Assembly (NCBI GenBank): GCA_002099365.1
Contig: MSED01000002.1
Location: 2,170,001 to 2,234,000 of the forward strand
Reading direction: 5' to 3'
DNA from: Phialophora verrucosa
Lineage: Eukaryota; Ascomycota; Eurotiomycetes; Chaetothyriales; Herpotrichiellaceae
Length of the DNA stretch: 64,000 nt
Shown: positions 1 through 9,702 of the stretch, in pieces
Layout of the letters: each line of letters opens with the position of its first letter
How positions within the stretch are numbered: the stretch's first letter is position 1
The notes under the pieces: model-generated
Database searches by the model: none
The model's input: only the letters and a program-made list of their open reading frames with translations
Told to the model about the DNA's origin: nothing
Made by a program: the position numbers and the translations under genes

Positions 1-1992
1 GATTCAGATTAGCGATCATGTCATCGTCGATGAAGTTTTCACCAAGCTCATCAAACTCTTCCAGCTGATCTTCTACATCGGAAAGTGGCTCCTCGACGTC
101 GTCGTAATTGCAATTGTCAGGCACGTCTCGCAGCCATGGATGTCGCAGACACTCGGCCTCTTTCGGTCGAGAAGAAGGATTGCGGTTTAGCAGTTTTGCA
201 ATGAAATCAACAGCTGCTTCCGATATACCTTCTTGTCTCAGAGGCTCAAAGTCGACGTCTTTCGTCATGATATTGTTCAACATCTGCGCGCCGCGATCAT
301 CACCTCTTCCAGTCACAGGTGGCTTGCCGCACAGAAGATGGAAAATGACTGCGCCGAACGACCACATGTCCACGGACTGATCGTAGGGAGATGGTGGAGG
401 TTTTGAGACAGCTTCGCCAAGGCCGCGTCGTCGTTTTGGGGCAGCCCCTTGAGCATAGTTTCCGTAGTCGGGATAGACTTCTGGGGCGCAATAGAGAAGT
501 GTCCCACAAAACGTCTTGAGAAACGTCTCCTGATCCGTGACACATTTTGACAGGCCAAAATCTGACAGCTTGACAATTAATGGGTTCAACTTTGCTATCA
601 AGATGTTGTCGGGCTTGATGTCACGATGCGTGATGTTTCGACGATGAAGGTAATCGAGAGCGTGCAATATCTGTTTGGCGATTTGTTGAACGTCCGCTTC
701 GGGGATTGTTCCACGCTTCCTCAATTCCTGTGCCAGCTCGCCATACGGCACGAATTCCATCAGGATGTAGATCCAATGCTGGTAGTTGTGACAATCCAGG
801 TAGTTTACAATGTTGGGATGTTTGAGGTTCTTCATGATGTTGAGCTCGCTGTCAAACTTCAGGTCGAGAACACCATTTTTAATGAAACGACGTTTGTCAA
901 GCTCTTTTGCGGCGTACAGGTCGCCTTCTTTCTTCGTCTGGATCCTGTACACGGTTGCAAAGGCGCCCCTGCCCAGCAACCCGGTGAAATTGTACAGCGA
1001 GCCGCCATTCCAGTGATTGCCATACGTACTTTCTCTCATGGAAGCAAACTGAGCCACGTCCCCCCTTGCTGCGAGGTAGTTTCGGAGATTTTCTTCGTAA
1101 GCATCTTCGAAATCTCCACGGCTTGGTATTCGTACCATCATCTTGACCTCTTGCTTGTCCGGACCACAGAAGACACGGATAAGAGAGCCATTCTTGAGGA
1201 CCGTGGTGGCGGGTTTGAGGACGGGTTTGCCTCGTCGATCTCTCGCCTTCAGATGGACGTCGTCCACAATAGTACCATTGGTAGACAAGTCTTGCAACAT
1301 AAGACTCCCTTGGTTGTTGACGTAAATCTTGAAATGGATTTTGCTCAGTAGGGTGTCATACTCGTGGGCGGTTAAAAGCACGTCACTTTGGTTTGGGTTT
1401 CGGCCGAATCGAAATCCGTCCTTCGGGTGCTTGACCTGAGAGGACATCCGCAGAGCTATGTCTCGTGACTGATTGGAACCGAAGAGCAATTCTTCAGCGA
1501 TATCTTCCAAGTCATGGTTCTGCAGAATGTGCTGGGGAGCGTGTAGTAGGTTGGCTTTGACCGCTTCGAACGCCGATGGCGACGTGGGAGTCAGCATGCA
1601 GATGACGTCTGTAGCGTCTTCATCAGAAACATTCGAGATGCTGTGCCGGAATTTGGCGGGCTGTGTTGCAGGTTGAGTGGCATGCTGAGACATGATGATG
1701 TTGCCAACAGTCTCTAGGGATTGCTCGGATGCGGCTGGAGACGACGGGGCTGGGGGCCAAAAGATTCCAATATTGGCTAATTCTGGCTCGTTGACAAACG
1801 CGTCCGGCTTGAAGAGAGCTAAGCATGGATCTTCCAACTCTGAGTGAGATTGACCGAGAATGCTAGTGTAGTGCCACCCTCTCGATTCTCATAGTACTCC
1901 AAAATTAGGTCTGTCTGAACTGACCCAGTAGACGCCTGACTGCCATCGTCTGCGCGTATATAGTATGCTACGTCTATGTTAGCAATGTCCAT
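1..1992 (-). CDS. FHA-domain serine/threonine kinase, Rad53/Cds1/Chk2-like (C-terminus outside window)
   Basis: Checkpoint-type kinase; in this family the FHA domain binds phosphothreonine and the kinase relays DNA-damage or replication stress. Read on the minus strand, an FHA domain (FGRNPNQSD, then DLSTNGT) precedes a kinase domain with glycine loop GLLGRGAFATVY, lysine in YAAKEL, HRDIKPDN, DFGLSK, activation loop KTFCGTLLYCAPE and the C-lobe motif RPKEAECLRHPW. The last visible residues are acidic and the frame runs off base 1. The start was set by splicing: a short exon 1925-1992 (MDIANID...) joins the main exon 1-1862 through a 62-nt GT..AG intron at 1863-1924 with matching phase. An alternative start is the ATG at 1693. 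FHA-kinase order excludes most other kinases; Cds1/Rad53 versus Dun1 or Mek1 is inferred from the activation loop. The intron is a prediction. Confidence 0.88.
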
Positions 1993-3461
1993 GTTGTGGT
2001 GGCTTGTGGTGGCAGTCGTCGCAGGGAGATAACGGTGTCTCTTAAGAGGGTGGCAGATTGAGTTGGACGGAATTCAATGCCGTCTAAAGACATGGTCGCA
2101 GGTGATGACAACATGCTGCAGTGCAAGGAAGGGCGCTGAGACGGTTCACACGTACCTTACGGTATGCCTGCTCCAAGGAAAAGACCGACCGATTTGCAGG
2201 ATCTGTCAATGTATTGTTAGTCGCAGAAACCGATCACAGTTCTCGCAAATCGTGGATGTAAAAGTCTTGCTTATGCACAGAAGATCTCGGTGTCCAGGGC
2301 TGCATTTGAGTCGTTAAGAACAAGATGTTCCTTCGGCATGTGATGTCCACGAACGACACAGGGCCTTCCTGCAACATTCATCCTTGAAGAGGCCGCCTCC
2401 AGTGCATGGCCACGGATTATGATCTCCTCCTGCTGTGTGTGATTTCGAAAAACTCGGCAAGATAGCCCGTCGTTCTTCCAACCATATCCAGCGGCGCAAA
2501 CGACAGTTCTTGTCCACGTGGGCGAACCAGGTAACGGAACAACAACCATTGAAGGGGAGTCAAGTTCGGATAGCCTACCAATACAAAGGTGAGAGACAAG
2601 TCGGCGCGGCAACCGAAAGGAAGGGCTTTCTATTCTTGTGTCAGCTTTTGCACATGCATCCTTGGGCTGGAGGACGGGATTGGTCTCTCACAATGGTTCT
2701 TTTGTCGGCGAGGCGCGGCTGAAGCTGGATGTGCCCACAATGGTATAACACGCGAAAGAACAGGCAACGCTATCAGACAGACCGCACTCGTAGGTAGAGA
2801 AGCAATACAGCGACCGAGCAAATGTGTGACAATCCAAGGAAAGAAAAGACGTGGATAAGTATGGGATAGAAGTCGAGTTAAGTTCTGAAATGCGCAGGTT
2901 CTCGAAGAAATTTCCCCGCCAACGCAGACGCGGGAGGACGGAGGATCCCTGCGTCGGCTCCTCCAGCGGCGGTGCTTCGAAGCTCTGAATCCGAAGATCC
3001 GTAGGCGACAATGCGTGCGTGAGGGGCTAAAGGGCGCCTAAGGACCGTGGTTCCGGCTCCCCCGTTCCTGGCTAGAGTAGCGCGTATCGGTGCCTACTGC
3101 ACCGGGAACCAATGGATAAGACGACCTTTGTTTGCTCCCCGCGAGATGGATGCACTCGAAGACGTCACGCGCCATTGCCGCGACGCCGAGTCCAGGGTCA
3201 TCCATCCAGTTCAGACGGCGGCATGCAAGCGACATGATCTGATCCTAGGGACTTGTCCACACCATAGGCGAAGGGATACACACGTAGGTGTACTAAGTAC
3301 GAGTACAAGCAAACATGCCAATCCAACCACATGCGCAATCTACCGATGCACTCACTCAGCGCGTTGCCAGACGCCAAAACCACGCGACCTGTTCGATAGC
3401 GTGCAAGACTTGGGCAGACACATTCAATTCTCTATGCCGTTTGAGCCTTCCGCTCTGATCC
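1993..3461. other. intergenic, no supported gene
   Basis: Promoter side of the FHA-kinase gene and 3' side of the Mis18-domain gene (both minus strand). Only short ORFs in conflicting frames are present; the best-looking, minus strand 2271-2612, has no recognisable domain. Confidence 0.5.
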
Positions 3462-6021
3462 CTAGTCATCTATCTCCATGGCTGCCTTCGCCAGCTCATC
3501 TCTCTTGCGGATCTTTTCCTGGCGATCTGCTTTCGACTTTCTGCGCTTGCTGATGGCACCAACATCAGCCACTTGTCGAGCTGGCTCCGTTGTCTTTGCT
3601 GGATCCTTTCGAAAGGCCACGGTTTGCCCGGTGGTCGCATCGGCCAGGGCTTGGGCTTGTTGCAATGCCTCTTCCAATGAAGGAGTCGATCGTCGCAATG
3701 CCTCGTCCATATCCGCTCCTGGGACAGACACACCCCGACTAGCGAGTGCAGCCAATTTGGTCTGTTCTCGCTTGCGATCCCTGGCTTCCTGAACAAGTTG
3801 CTTGTATTGAGGGTCATTTTTGTCCTTGTTGATCCATTCTTCCAGTCCAAGCTCTTTTAACTCATTGTTCAGAAGCTTCGTGCCTGTCTGGAGATAATGA
3901 GTCTTGTGTTGTCGCGGTCCCTTGGGCTTCTCTAACTCTAACAGTTCAGCCTCAACCGTTTCTGGCGTCGAATGCTCAAATCGGCCAGTTTGATCCGAAC
4001 TTATTCGGCGGGGCAGGATCTTTCGTGAATGTGTTGGCTCGGGCGCAACGCTTCGTCTATCCTTGGCAGAGACGACATCAAACTCGATGGTCTTTCTTCG
4101 CGTAGAAGCGTTGGATGCAGCCTGAGTCTTGCTCCGAGTTCGTCTGGCTGGTGCCGACTGGATCGAAGCGTCATCCGGAGTACAGGTGTCCCGTGCCTGC
4201 ACCTGTTTGTCTTTATTCACATTCACAGGAGAGCTCTGGCGAGCTTCTGACGAGGTTTGGTCCTCAGGTTGCTCAAGTCCAGGACCTTCCTCGTCACCGC
4301 TAAACTCAAGACTCTCGCCCATTGAGAAGCGGTTGGCTGTCGTCTCAATTGTGTTAGCCTCCATTGGTGGCTCATCACCGACGCCGCGGAGCTGCGCGCT
4401 ATCGTTAGGAACCGCAGTATCGTCATCGACATATGGCTGGGATTCATCCTTGGCAGTCTGCATTCCATTGCCCGCAAGCGTTGAAGGTTGTTCATCTTGC
4501 CCCGATGATGATTGCGACGAATCAATCTTGGAGACTGAATTTGAAAGCCGCTGCTGGCCTTCGGCATCCAAGGTCTCAAAGGATGCATCACCTAGTGCAA
4601 AACGGGCAGCTGGACTGAGATTCTTCAAAAGCTGGATAGACAACTCAACCTGCTGCTGCTTCTTCTCGGGTTGGCGTACCGGTGGCGCTGCAGACGTCTT
4701 AGGTTTCTTGCTGTTCTGAGGGGGGTGTGGTAAGTCGGGTCCGTCGTGTGCATCATCAGGGGTAGCGTTACGTGAACTATTGGAGGTGCCATGGGACTGG
4801 GGGTCTGAATGTGTACTTGACTGCGGAGTCGGGATCTGCGCAGAAGACGACGAATTCTCTAGCCAAAATTGCCGTGGTTGTGATGCAGGGTTCGAGGGGC
4901 CGCCAGAGGTAGTTGTGCTGACGTTGCTAACGCGCTTCCGCTTCCCCAGACTATTTCCATGGGACGCCAAAGTAGAACTCGGTGCCGTGCTTCCCGTTGC
5001 ACTGACAATGGCCGACTGGACAATATCCCACTTCGCCTTGAGCGCAGTGTTTTCAGCACGAAGATCTTCCAGCTCTTCCGCATTGGACTGCGCGGTTTTC
5101 ACGGCACCAACCATAGCGTGCAGGTTGGCTATAAAGTCGACATTGGTAGTGTTGTTGACATGAGGCGTAGCATTCTGATACTGAAGTTCCTTAACCGACG
5201 CATTGATGTCCTCAAGCGTAACACGGAATGCGTCGAGGACTGAAGAAATCACACGCAGTTGCTTCTCATTCTCCCGCATTCTGGCATCCAGTATCGCCAA
5301 TGGCTCCTCCTGCCGGTTCAGTCGTGCGTCATGCATTGCGAAGCGGTGGGCGAGGGGATCTTCTGGTTCCCCAGAGGCTGGCGAACCAGGCTCGTGGTGA
5401 TTCCGCAGAGACATGGGCGCAGAGGCTCGACGACGTGAGTCTGTCACTGTCTGGAAGCGCGACGGAGTCTCTTCTGGCTGGAAGGGAGTATGGGACCATC
5501 GAGGAACAGCAGGCAGGCCCGGACGCGGCGTAGCGCTTGTTCTCGTGGATGCTTGCGCAAGATCACCGCTGTACGCGAAGATAGGGTCGACTTGTTCATT
5601 GGTATCGCCGCTCTTGAGATATGTCTTTGACAATTTGTAAAGATACTGCTTTCTATGCTCGAGTCAGAATCACCAGTAAGTTCCCAGCGACCTTGGGTTT
5701 CGCTCACAGCATGTTTTTTCGTTCGGGCCCGGGTATACTCTTGCAATACTGTCCAACCACTCCTGAGCATTTTGTGCAGAAGACCTCGGCGAGATTGCAT
5801 CCTTCTAGTAGTCGTTGTGAAGCGCCTGTTGGCACAACCTGCGTCCGGTTCACGGCGACTTCTGTGCCAAAATGAGCGCCAGGGTGGACAGAGCGAACGT
5901 AGGAAGAGGTAAGGCGATTCCATTCGTTGTCGAAGATTCCGATCTGGTTGTTACATTGCATGCAGTGCAAATTCACATGGGAAGAAGGAGGCTGCGACAT
6001 GCGCCGCGACGACGAACCCAT
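3462..6021 (-). CDS. Mis18/Yippee-fold zinc-domain protein with long disordered coiled-coil tail
   Basis: Two exons: 5708-6021 and 3462-5652, joined by a 55-nt intron (5653-5707, GTGAGC..CATAG) in correct phase, giving 834 aa. The large exon alone has no in-frame ATG at its 5' end, which is why the upstream exon is needed. Residues 1-100 hold a zinc-binding Yippee/Mis18/Cereblon-type domain with CMQC (C20/C23) and CTKC (C82/C85) flanking GIFDNEW and LAEVFC. Mis18 proteins in this superfamily help load CENP-A at centromeres. The remaining 700 residues are mostly low complexity, with a predicted coiled coil near residue 210-270, several basic Lys/Arg stretches and a conserved-looking block ending EEWINKDKNDPQYKQLVQ. 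Known yeast Mis18 is about 200 aa, so the tail is the odd part. Centromere function is inference from the domain only. Confidence 0.8.
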
Positions 6022-6367
6022 CTTGGAGTTCACGTTGACCGACTGCGAGCGAGATGCGGCGCATCGAACGAAGTTCGCAGGTGTGGGAAGCGACAGCCGG
6101 AAAGGGAAGAGCGGCAGGTGTCTGGGGACGAAAGTGCGACGCGGTCGCGACGCGTCCACAGCCGAGGCCAGACGGTCATGTTGAAGTGAAGCGTCAGTCA
6201 CCGTACATCACCGCTCGATTATCTGAGGTTAGATGTGGATAGAAGGAGATTGCCGCTACTCATAGGTAGGCACGTAGGCACGGAGGGACTACCGTGACTA
6301 CTTACACGAGCGCTGTGAATATTGAGACTCCCTCAGGGTGAGTTAGCACTACCTGTCATAACACATA
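6022..6367. promoter_or_regulatory. divergent intergenic region
   Basis: Shared upstream region of the Mis18-domain gene (minus) and the DUF1989 gene (plus). I see no clear operator or TATA element. Confidence 0.4.
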
Positions 6368-7108
6368 ATGCCTAGCATAACCATCCCCGCTCGCACCGGC
6401 GCCTACGTCGACCTCAAGCAGGGCCAGAGGCTCAAGCTGATCAACCCACACGGCAACCAGGTCATCGACTTCTGGGCTTTCGTTTTCCCCGGCAGTGTCC
6501 CCGCTGATATACCCAGAAGTTTCATACGCTCAGCACAGGACGACGGCACGACAACTGAGGCGACACCCTTTCCCTTCAGCTCAGGGGTGCAGTACTTCTC
6601 GGCCTCTCGAACTCGCTCCATTCTCTCGAAGCTGATCCCCTCCACCGAAACTCAAGATGTCCTCTACACTAACAAGTCCGTGCCGCTACTCACGTTCCTC
6701 GAGGACACCACCACGGGCATTCATGACACGCTGTTCGGCTGCTGCGATCGATTCCGCTACCACAACCTTGGCATCGACGGCTATGACCACCGCAGCTGTG
6801 CCGAAAACATGCACGTGGCACTTCACGAAGCGGCGGCGGCAGGGTTGTTCGCACCGGGCACGATCTCGACGGAGTGGACGCCCGATCCTCTGAATGTCTT
6901 CATGAACGTGCCCGTCACGACGCCACTGGACCGTCAGTCTGGTGGAGGGAAGATCGAGTGTATAGCCCCAGAAAGTCGGGCTGGGGAGTATATTGTGCTG
7001 AGGGCCGAGTTGGACTGTGTCGCCGTCATGAGTGCCTGTCCGAACGACGTGATTCCGGGCGTAAACGGCGGAGTCTGTACGGATGCCCAATATGAAGTGT
7101 TACCTTGA
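6368..7108 (+). CDS. DUF1989 / urea-carboxylase-associated family protein
   Basis: Single exon, 246 aa, opening MPSITIPARTGAYVDLKQGQ, followed by LINPHGNQVIDFWAF, GCCDRFRY and the C-terminal block CPNDVIPGVNGGVCTDAQYEV. This pattern (start beta strands, N-P-x-G-N-Q-V-x-D, CPND near the end) is that of the DUF1989 family, which in bacteria is found next to urea carboxylase; the fungal role is not established. No signal peptide or membrane segment is visible, so a cytosolic protein is expected. It is divergent from the Mis18-domain gene and followed in the same direction by threonine aldolase, which could suggest a nitrogen-catabolic theme, but that is weak. Start at the first ATG; no intron needed. 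Confidence 0.85.
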   Translation: MPSITIPARTGAYVDLKQGQRLKLINPHGNQVIDFWAFVFPGSVPADIPRSFIRSAQDDGTTTEATPFPFSSGVQYFSASRTRSILSKLIPSTETQDVLYTNKSVPLLTFLEDTTTGIHDTLFGCCDRFRYHNLGIDGYDHRSCAENMHVALHEAAAAGLFAPGTISTEWTPDPLNVFMNVPVTTPLDRQSGGGKIECIAPESRAGEYIVLRAELDCVAVMSACPNDVIPGVNGGVCTDAQYEVLP

Positions 7109-7377
7109 GCCGTCAGTGTGCGAGACGCCAGCAAAGGTCTACTGTCTGGTGATATGCATGGATAGCTTTAGAATCCGCGGTGGCGCCCTCGTCCCGTAGA
7201 TCTTAAAGAGGAAGGTGCTAATACTCCTTCGAACGTCTTCCTGAAGATTTTTGACTCATTGGGCGTTCGGCGCACATCGCCGCTCCAGTCTCCACGGTGC
7301 TCCTGTAACGTACCCCGTACGCCTTTCGACGACCATGTCTCAGCAGAACCTTCCCGGCATTATCACGGCGGCTGGCA

Positions 7378-8751
7378 ATGCTGGGAGTAACGAGTCGACA
7401 GAATATCACGGCCGCTATCAGATCAAACACAGGATCCCGCGCCGTATTAACATACCGAAGGTTCGCTTCCCGGCCCACCACGAGGGAACGATCCAGCATG
7501 GCCGTTGAAGACAAGCCTGACCCCGTCTCCGACGTGGCACCAAACGAAGCCATCAAAGAAGCCAACAGCGCCGCAGCAACACACAAGCAGGTCAATGCCT
7601 GGCAACAGCCCGGCCCCGCGTGCCTAGACTTCCGCTCCGACACCATGACGACCCCGACGGCCAGCATGCTCGACGCCATCATCCACACGACGCTCCAAGA
7701 CGACGTCATGCTCGAGGACCCCACGACCAACAACCTCGAGGCCTACATCGCCGAGCTGGCCGGCCAGGAGGCCGCCCTCCTCGTCATGTCCGGCACAATG
7801 GGCAACCAAGTCGCCCTGCGCACTCACCTCACGCAACCGCCGCAGTCGGTGCTCTGCGACATCAGGTCCCACATCTACAACTACGAGGCCGGCGGCGTGT
7901 CGTCTCTCTCCAGCGCCATGATCATCCCCGTCCGGCCCAGCAACGGCCACCACCTGACACTCGAGGACGTGAAACAGTACGCGATCCTCAGCTCCGACGT
8001 GCACGCGTGCCCCACCCGCGTCATCAGCCTTGAAAACACCCTCGACGGCATGATCATGCCGCTGGCCGAAGTGCGGCGCATTGCCCAGTTCGCCCGCGCC
8101 CACGACATCAAGTTACATCTGGACGGGGCACGCATCTGGGAGGCCGTCGCCGCCGACGCGGGCAGCCTGCCCGAGTTCTGCACCCTCTTCGACAGCGTGA
8201 GCATGTGTTTCTCCAAGGGGCTGGGCGCCCCGATCGGAAGTATCATCGTGGGCTCGAGGCCGTTCATCGCCCACGCCCGCCGCATCCGCAAGATGATCGG
8301 CGGCGGAACACGCCAGGCCGGCGTCATCAGTGCGGCCGCCCGAGTCGCCGTCGAAGAGGGCTTCGGCCGCGGTCCGAACGGCGACGGCGGCAAACTGAGG
8401 GCATCGCACACGCGAGCGAGGAAAGTGGCAGAAATGTGGACTTCCCGGGGTGGGAAACTGGCGAACCCCACCGAGACGAATATGGTGTGGTTGGATCTGG
8501 CGAGGGAAGGCATGTCGAGTACGGAATTCGCCCAGTTGGCCGCCCAGGAGGGGTTGAAGGCCTTCAGTGGCCGGTTGGTTGTGCATTATCAGATCACGGA
8601 CGAGGCGGTGGAAAGGCTTGGGAGGCTCATGGATGCGGTGTTGCAGAGGGGAAGGGAGACAGGAGATGGGAATGGAAAAGCAGAGCGGCTCAATTCACAG
8701 GGGGGACGATATGGGTCAAAGGAGAGCGTTGGGTCAACTCCACAGAATTAG
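7378..8751 (+). CDS. GLY1: low-specificity L-threonine aldolase
   Basis: PLP-dependent enzyme of fold type I (beta-eliminating lyase family) that cleaves L-threonine or L-allo-threonine to glycine and acetaldehyde. Family marks: LDFRSDTMTTPT at the start of the catalytic part, TNNLEAYIAELAGQEAAL, SGTMGNQVALRTH, HLDGARIWEA with the cofactor-binding Asp, and the Schiff-base lysine in SMCFSKGLGAPIGS. Two in-frame ATGs are plausible: 7378 (457 aa) and 7498 (417 aa, MAVEDKPD). The 40 extra residues of the long form are rich in Arg, Ser and Thr with almost no acidic residues, as in a mitochondrial presequence; fungal threonine aldolase is usually cytosolic. Convergent with the LIM-RhoGAP gene. Single exon. 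Confidence 0.93.
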   Translation: MLGVTSRQNITAAIRSNTGSRAVLTYRRFASRPTTRERSSMAVEDKPDPVSDVAPNEAIKEANSAAATHKQVNAWQQPGPACLDFRSDTMTTPTASMLDAIIHTTLQDDVMLEDPTTNNLEAYIAELAGQEAALLVMSGTMGNQVALRTHLTQPPQSVLCDIRSHIYNYEAGGVSSLSSAMIIPVRPSNGHHLTLEDVKQYAILSSDVHACPTRVISLENTLDGMIMPLAEVRRIAQFARAHDIKLHLDGARIWEAVAADAGSLPEFCTLFDSVSMCFSKGLGAPIGSIIVGSRPFIAHARRIRKMIGGGTRQAGVISAAARVAVEEGFGRGPNGDGGKLRASHTRARKVAEMWTSRGGKLANPTETNMVWLDLAREGMSSTEFAQLAAQEGLKAFSGRLVVHYQITDEAVERLGRLMDAVLQRGRETGDGNGKAERLNSQGGRYGSKESVGSTPQN

Positions 8752-9702
8752 AACTCGATTCTTTTCTAGCTTGCATCCTTGAATACTCAATACAGCCCGC
8801 ATGCTCCTGAACTTCACCCGGACAGGCCATTCATTTGCCGTGATCAGCTCCATGGCAAGTGCACATATGCCGCATGGTCCACCTGCCGTGAGGTACATAC
8901 CAGGCGCTCCAATATCTGCTCGTGTCCAAGTCGGGCGCATGCGGAGGAAGCTAAGCCAAGCTCGACCATGGTGTGGGAAAGCGTAGGCACTGGCAAGTCG
9001 GAATCCCTCCTTCGTCTCCAATCCTTCTGTTCCCGATGCCGCTCGCCTGGCCGGGACTCTTGCTCACCCCAGGCGCAGTAGATTTTAAGCGGGAGTCGCA
9101 TTCGCATATCCAACATTCAGCCCTACGCCACGGCACAACCAAGTCCGCCCAATCGCCGTCCTGATCCACTGATGCTGATGCCATATCCGGTAAGAACTCT
9201 CCCGTGTGGGGCTCTCAAAGCCCTGAAAAGGGAGAGTCCTCAACTATTCCTCGTTCAAGCTCTGCACATCTCCGAGCTCCCGCTGAGGAGTGCAAAAAGT
9301 AAAGGCCCACAAGGTGCAAGTTTTTGATGGGTGAAAGAAAACATCGCTTGCTGTGAGAAAATCGTAAGCAGTCTGAGGCTATTTGATGCAACAACCGCGC
9401 GGCATTGCCGAAGAAATGAAGCCAAGGCGTTTCAAAGTTGCCGAGGAAGCTCAACAAGTAGAATGTGCAAAGCTCTGCCATCGGTGTATCGTGAATCGAA
9501 GGGGGGGCTCATGGCCTTTGAGAACGGCAATGAACAAAAGAGAATATTTTCGTGTCGTCAACTTCGTGCGGGTGTTTGGTGGGCGATCGCGCTCACGCCT
9601 TTTCAGCAATTCCCCTCCGGACATAATCCCAATCGAACCTTTGATGCAGTAAAACGCCGCGACCGTGATGCAGATGAGTGTGTACTATTCGCCTATGCTG
9701 AT
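8752..9702. other. convergent intergenic region, no supported gene
   Basis: Lies between the 3' ends of the threonine aldolase and LIM-RhoGAP genes. Only short, domain-free ORFs; probably two 3' UTRs. Confidence 0.45.

Noticed and set aside
2271..2612. 113-aa minus-strand ORF upstream of the FHA kinase
   Set aside because: Peptide looks moderately protein-like but there is no domain, splice context or overlap with a gene; left as intergenic.
4129..4719. 196-aa plus-strand ORF
   Set aside because: Antisense to the low-complexity tail of the Mis18-domain protein; Ser/Arg-rich composition is a by-product.
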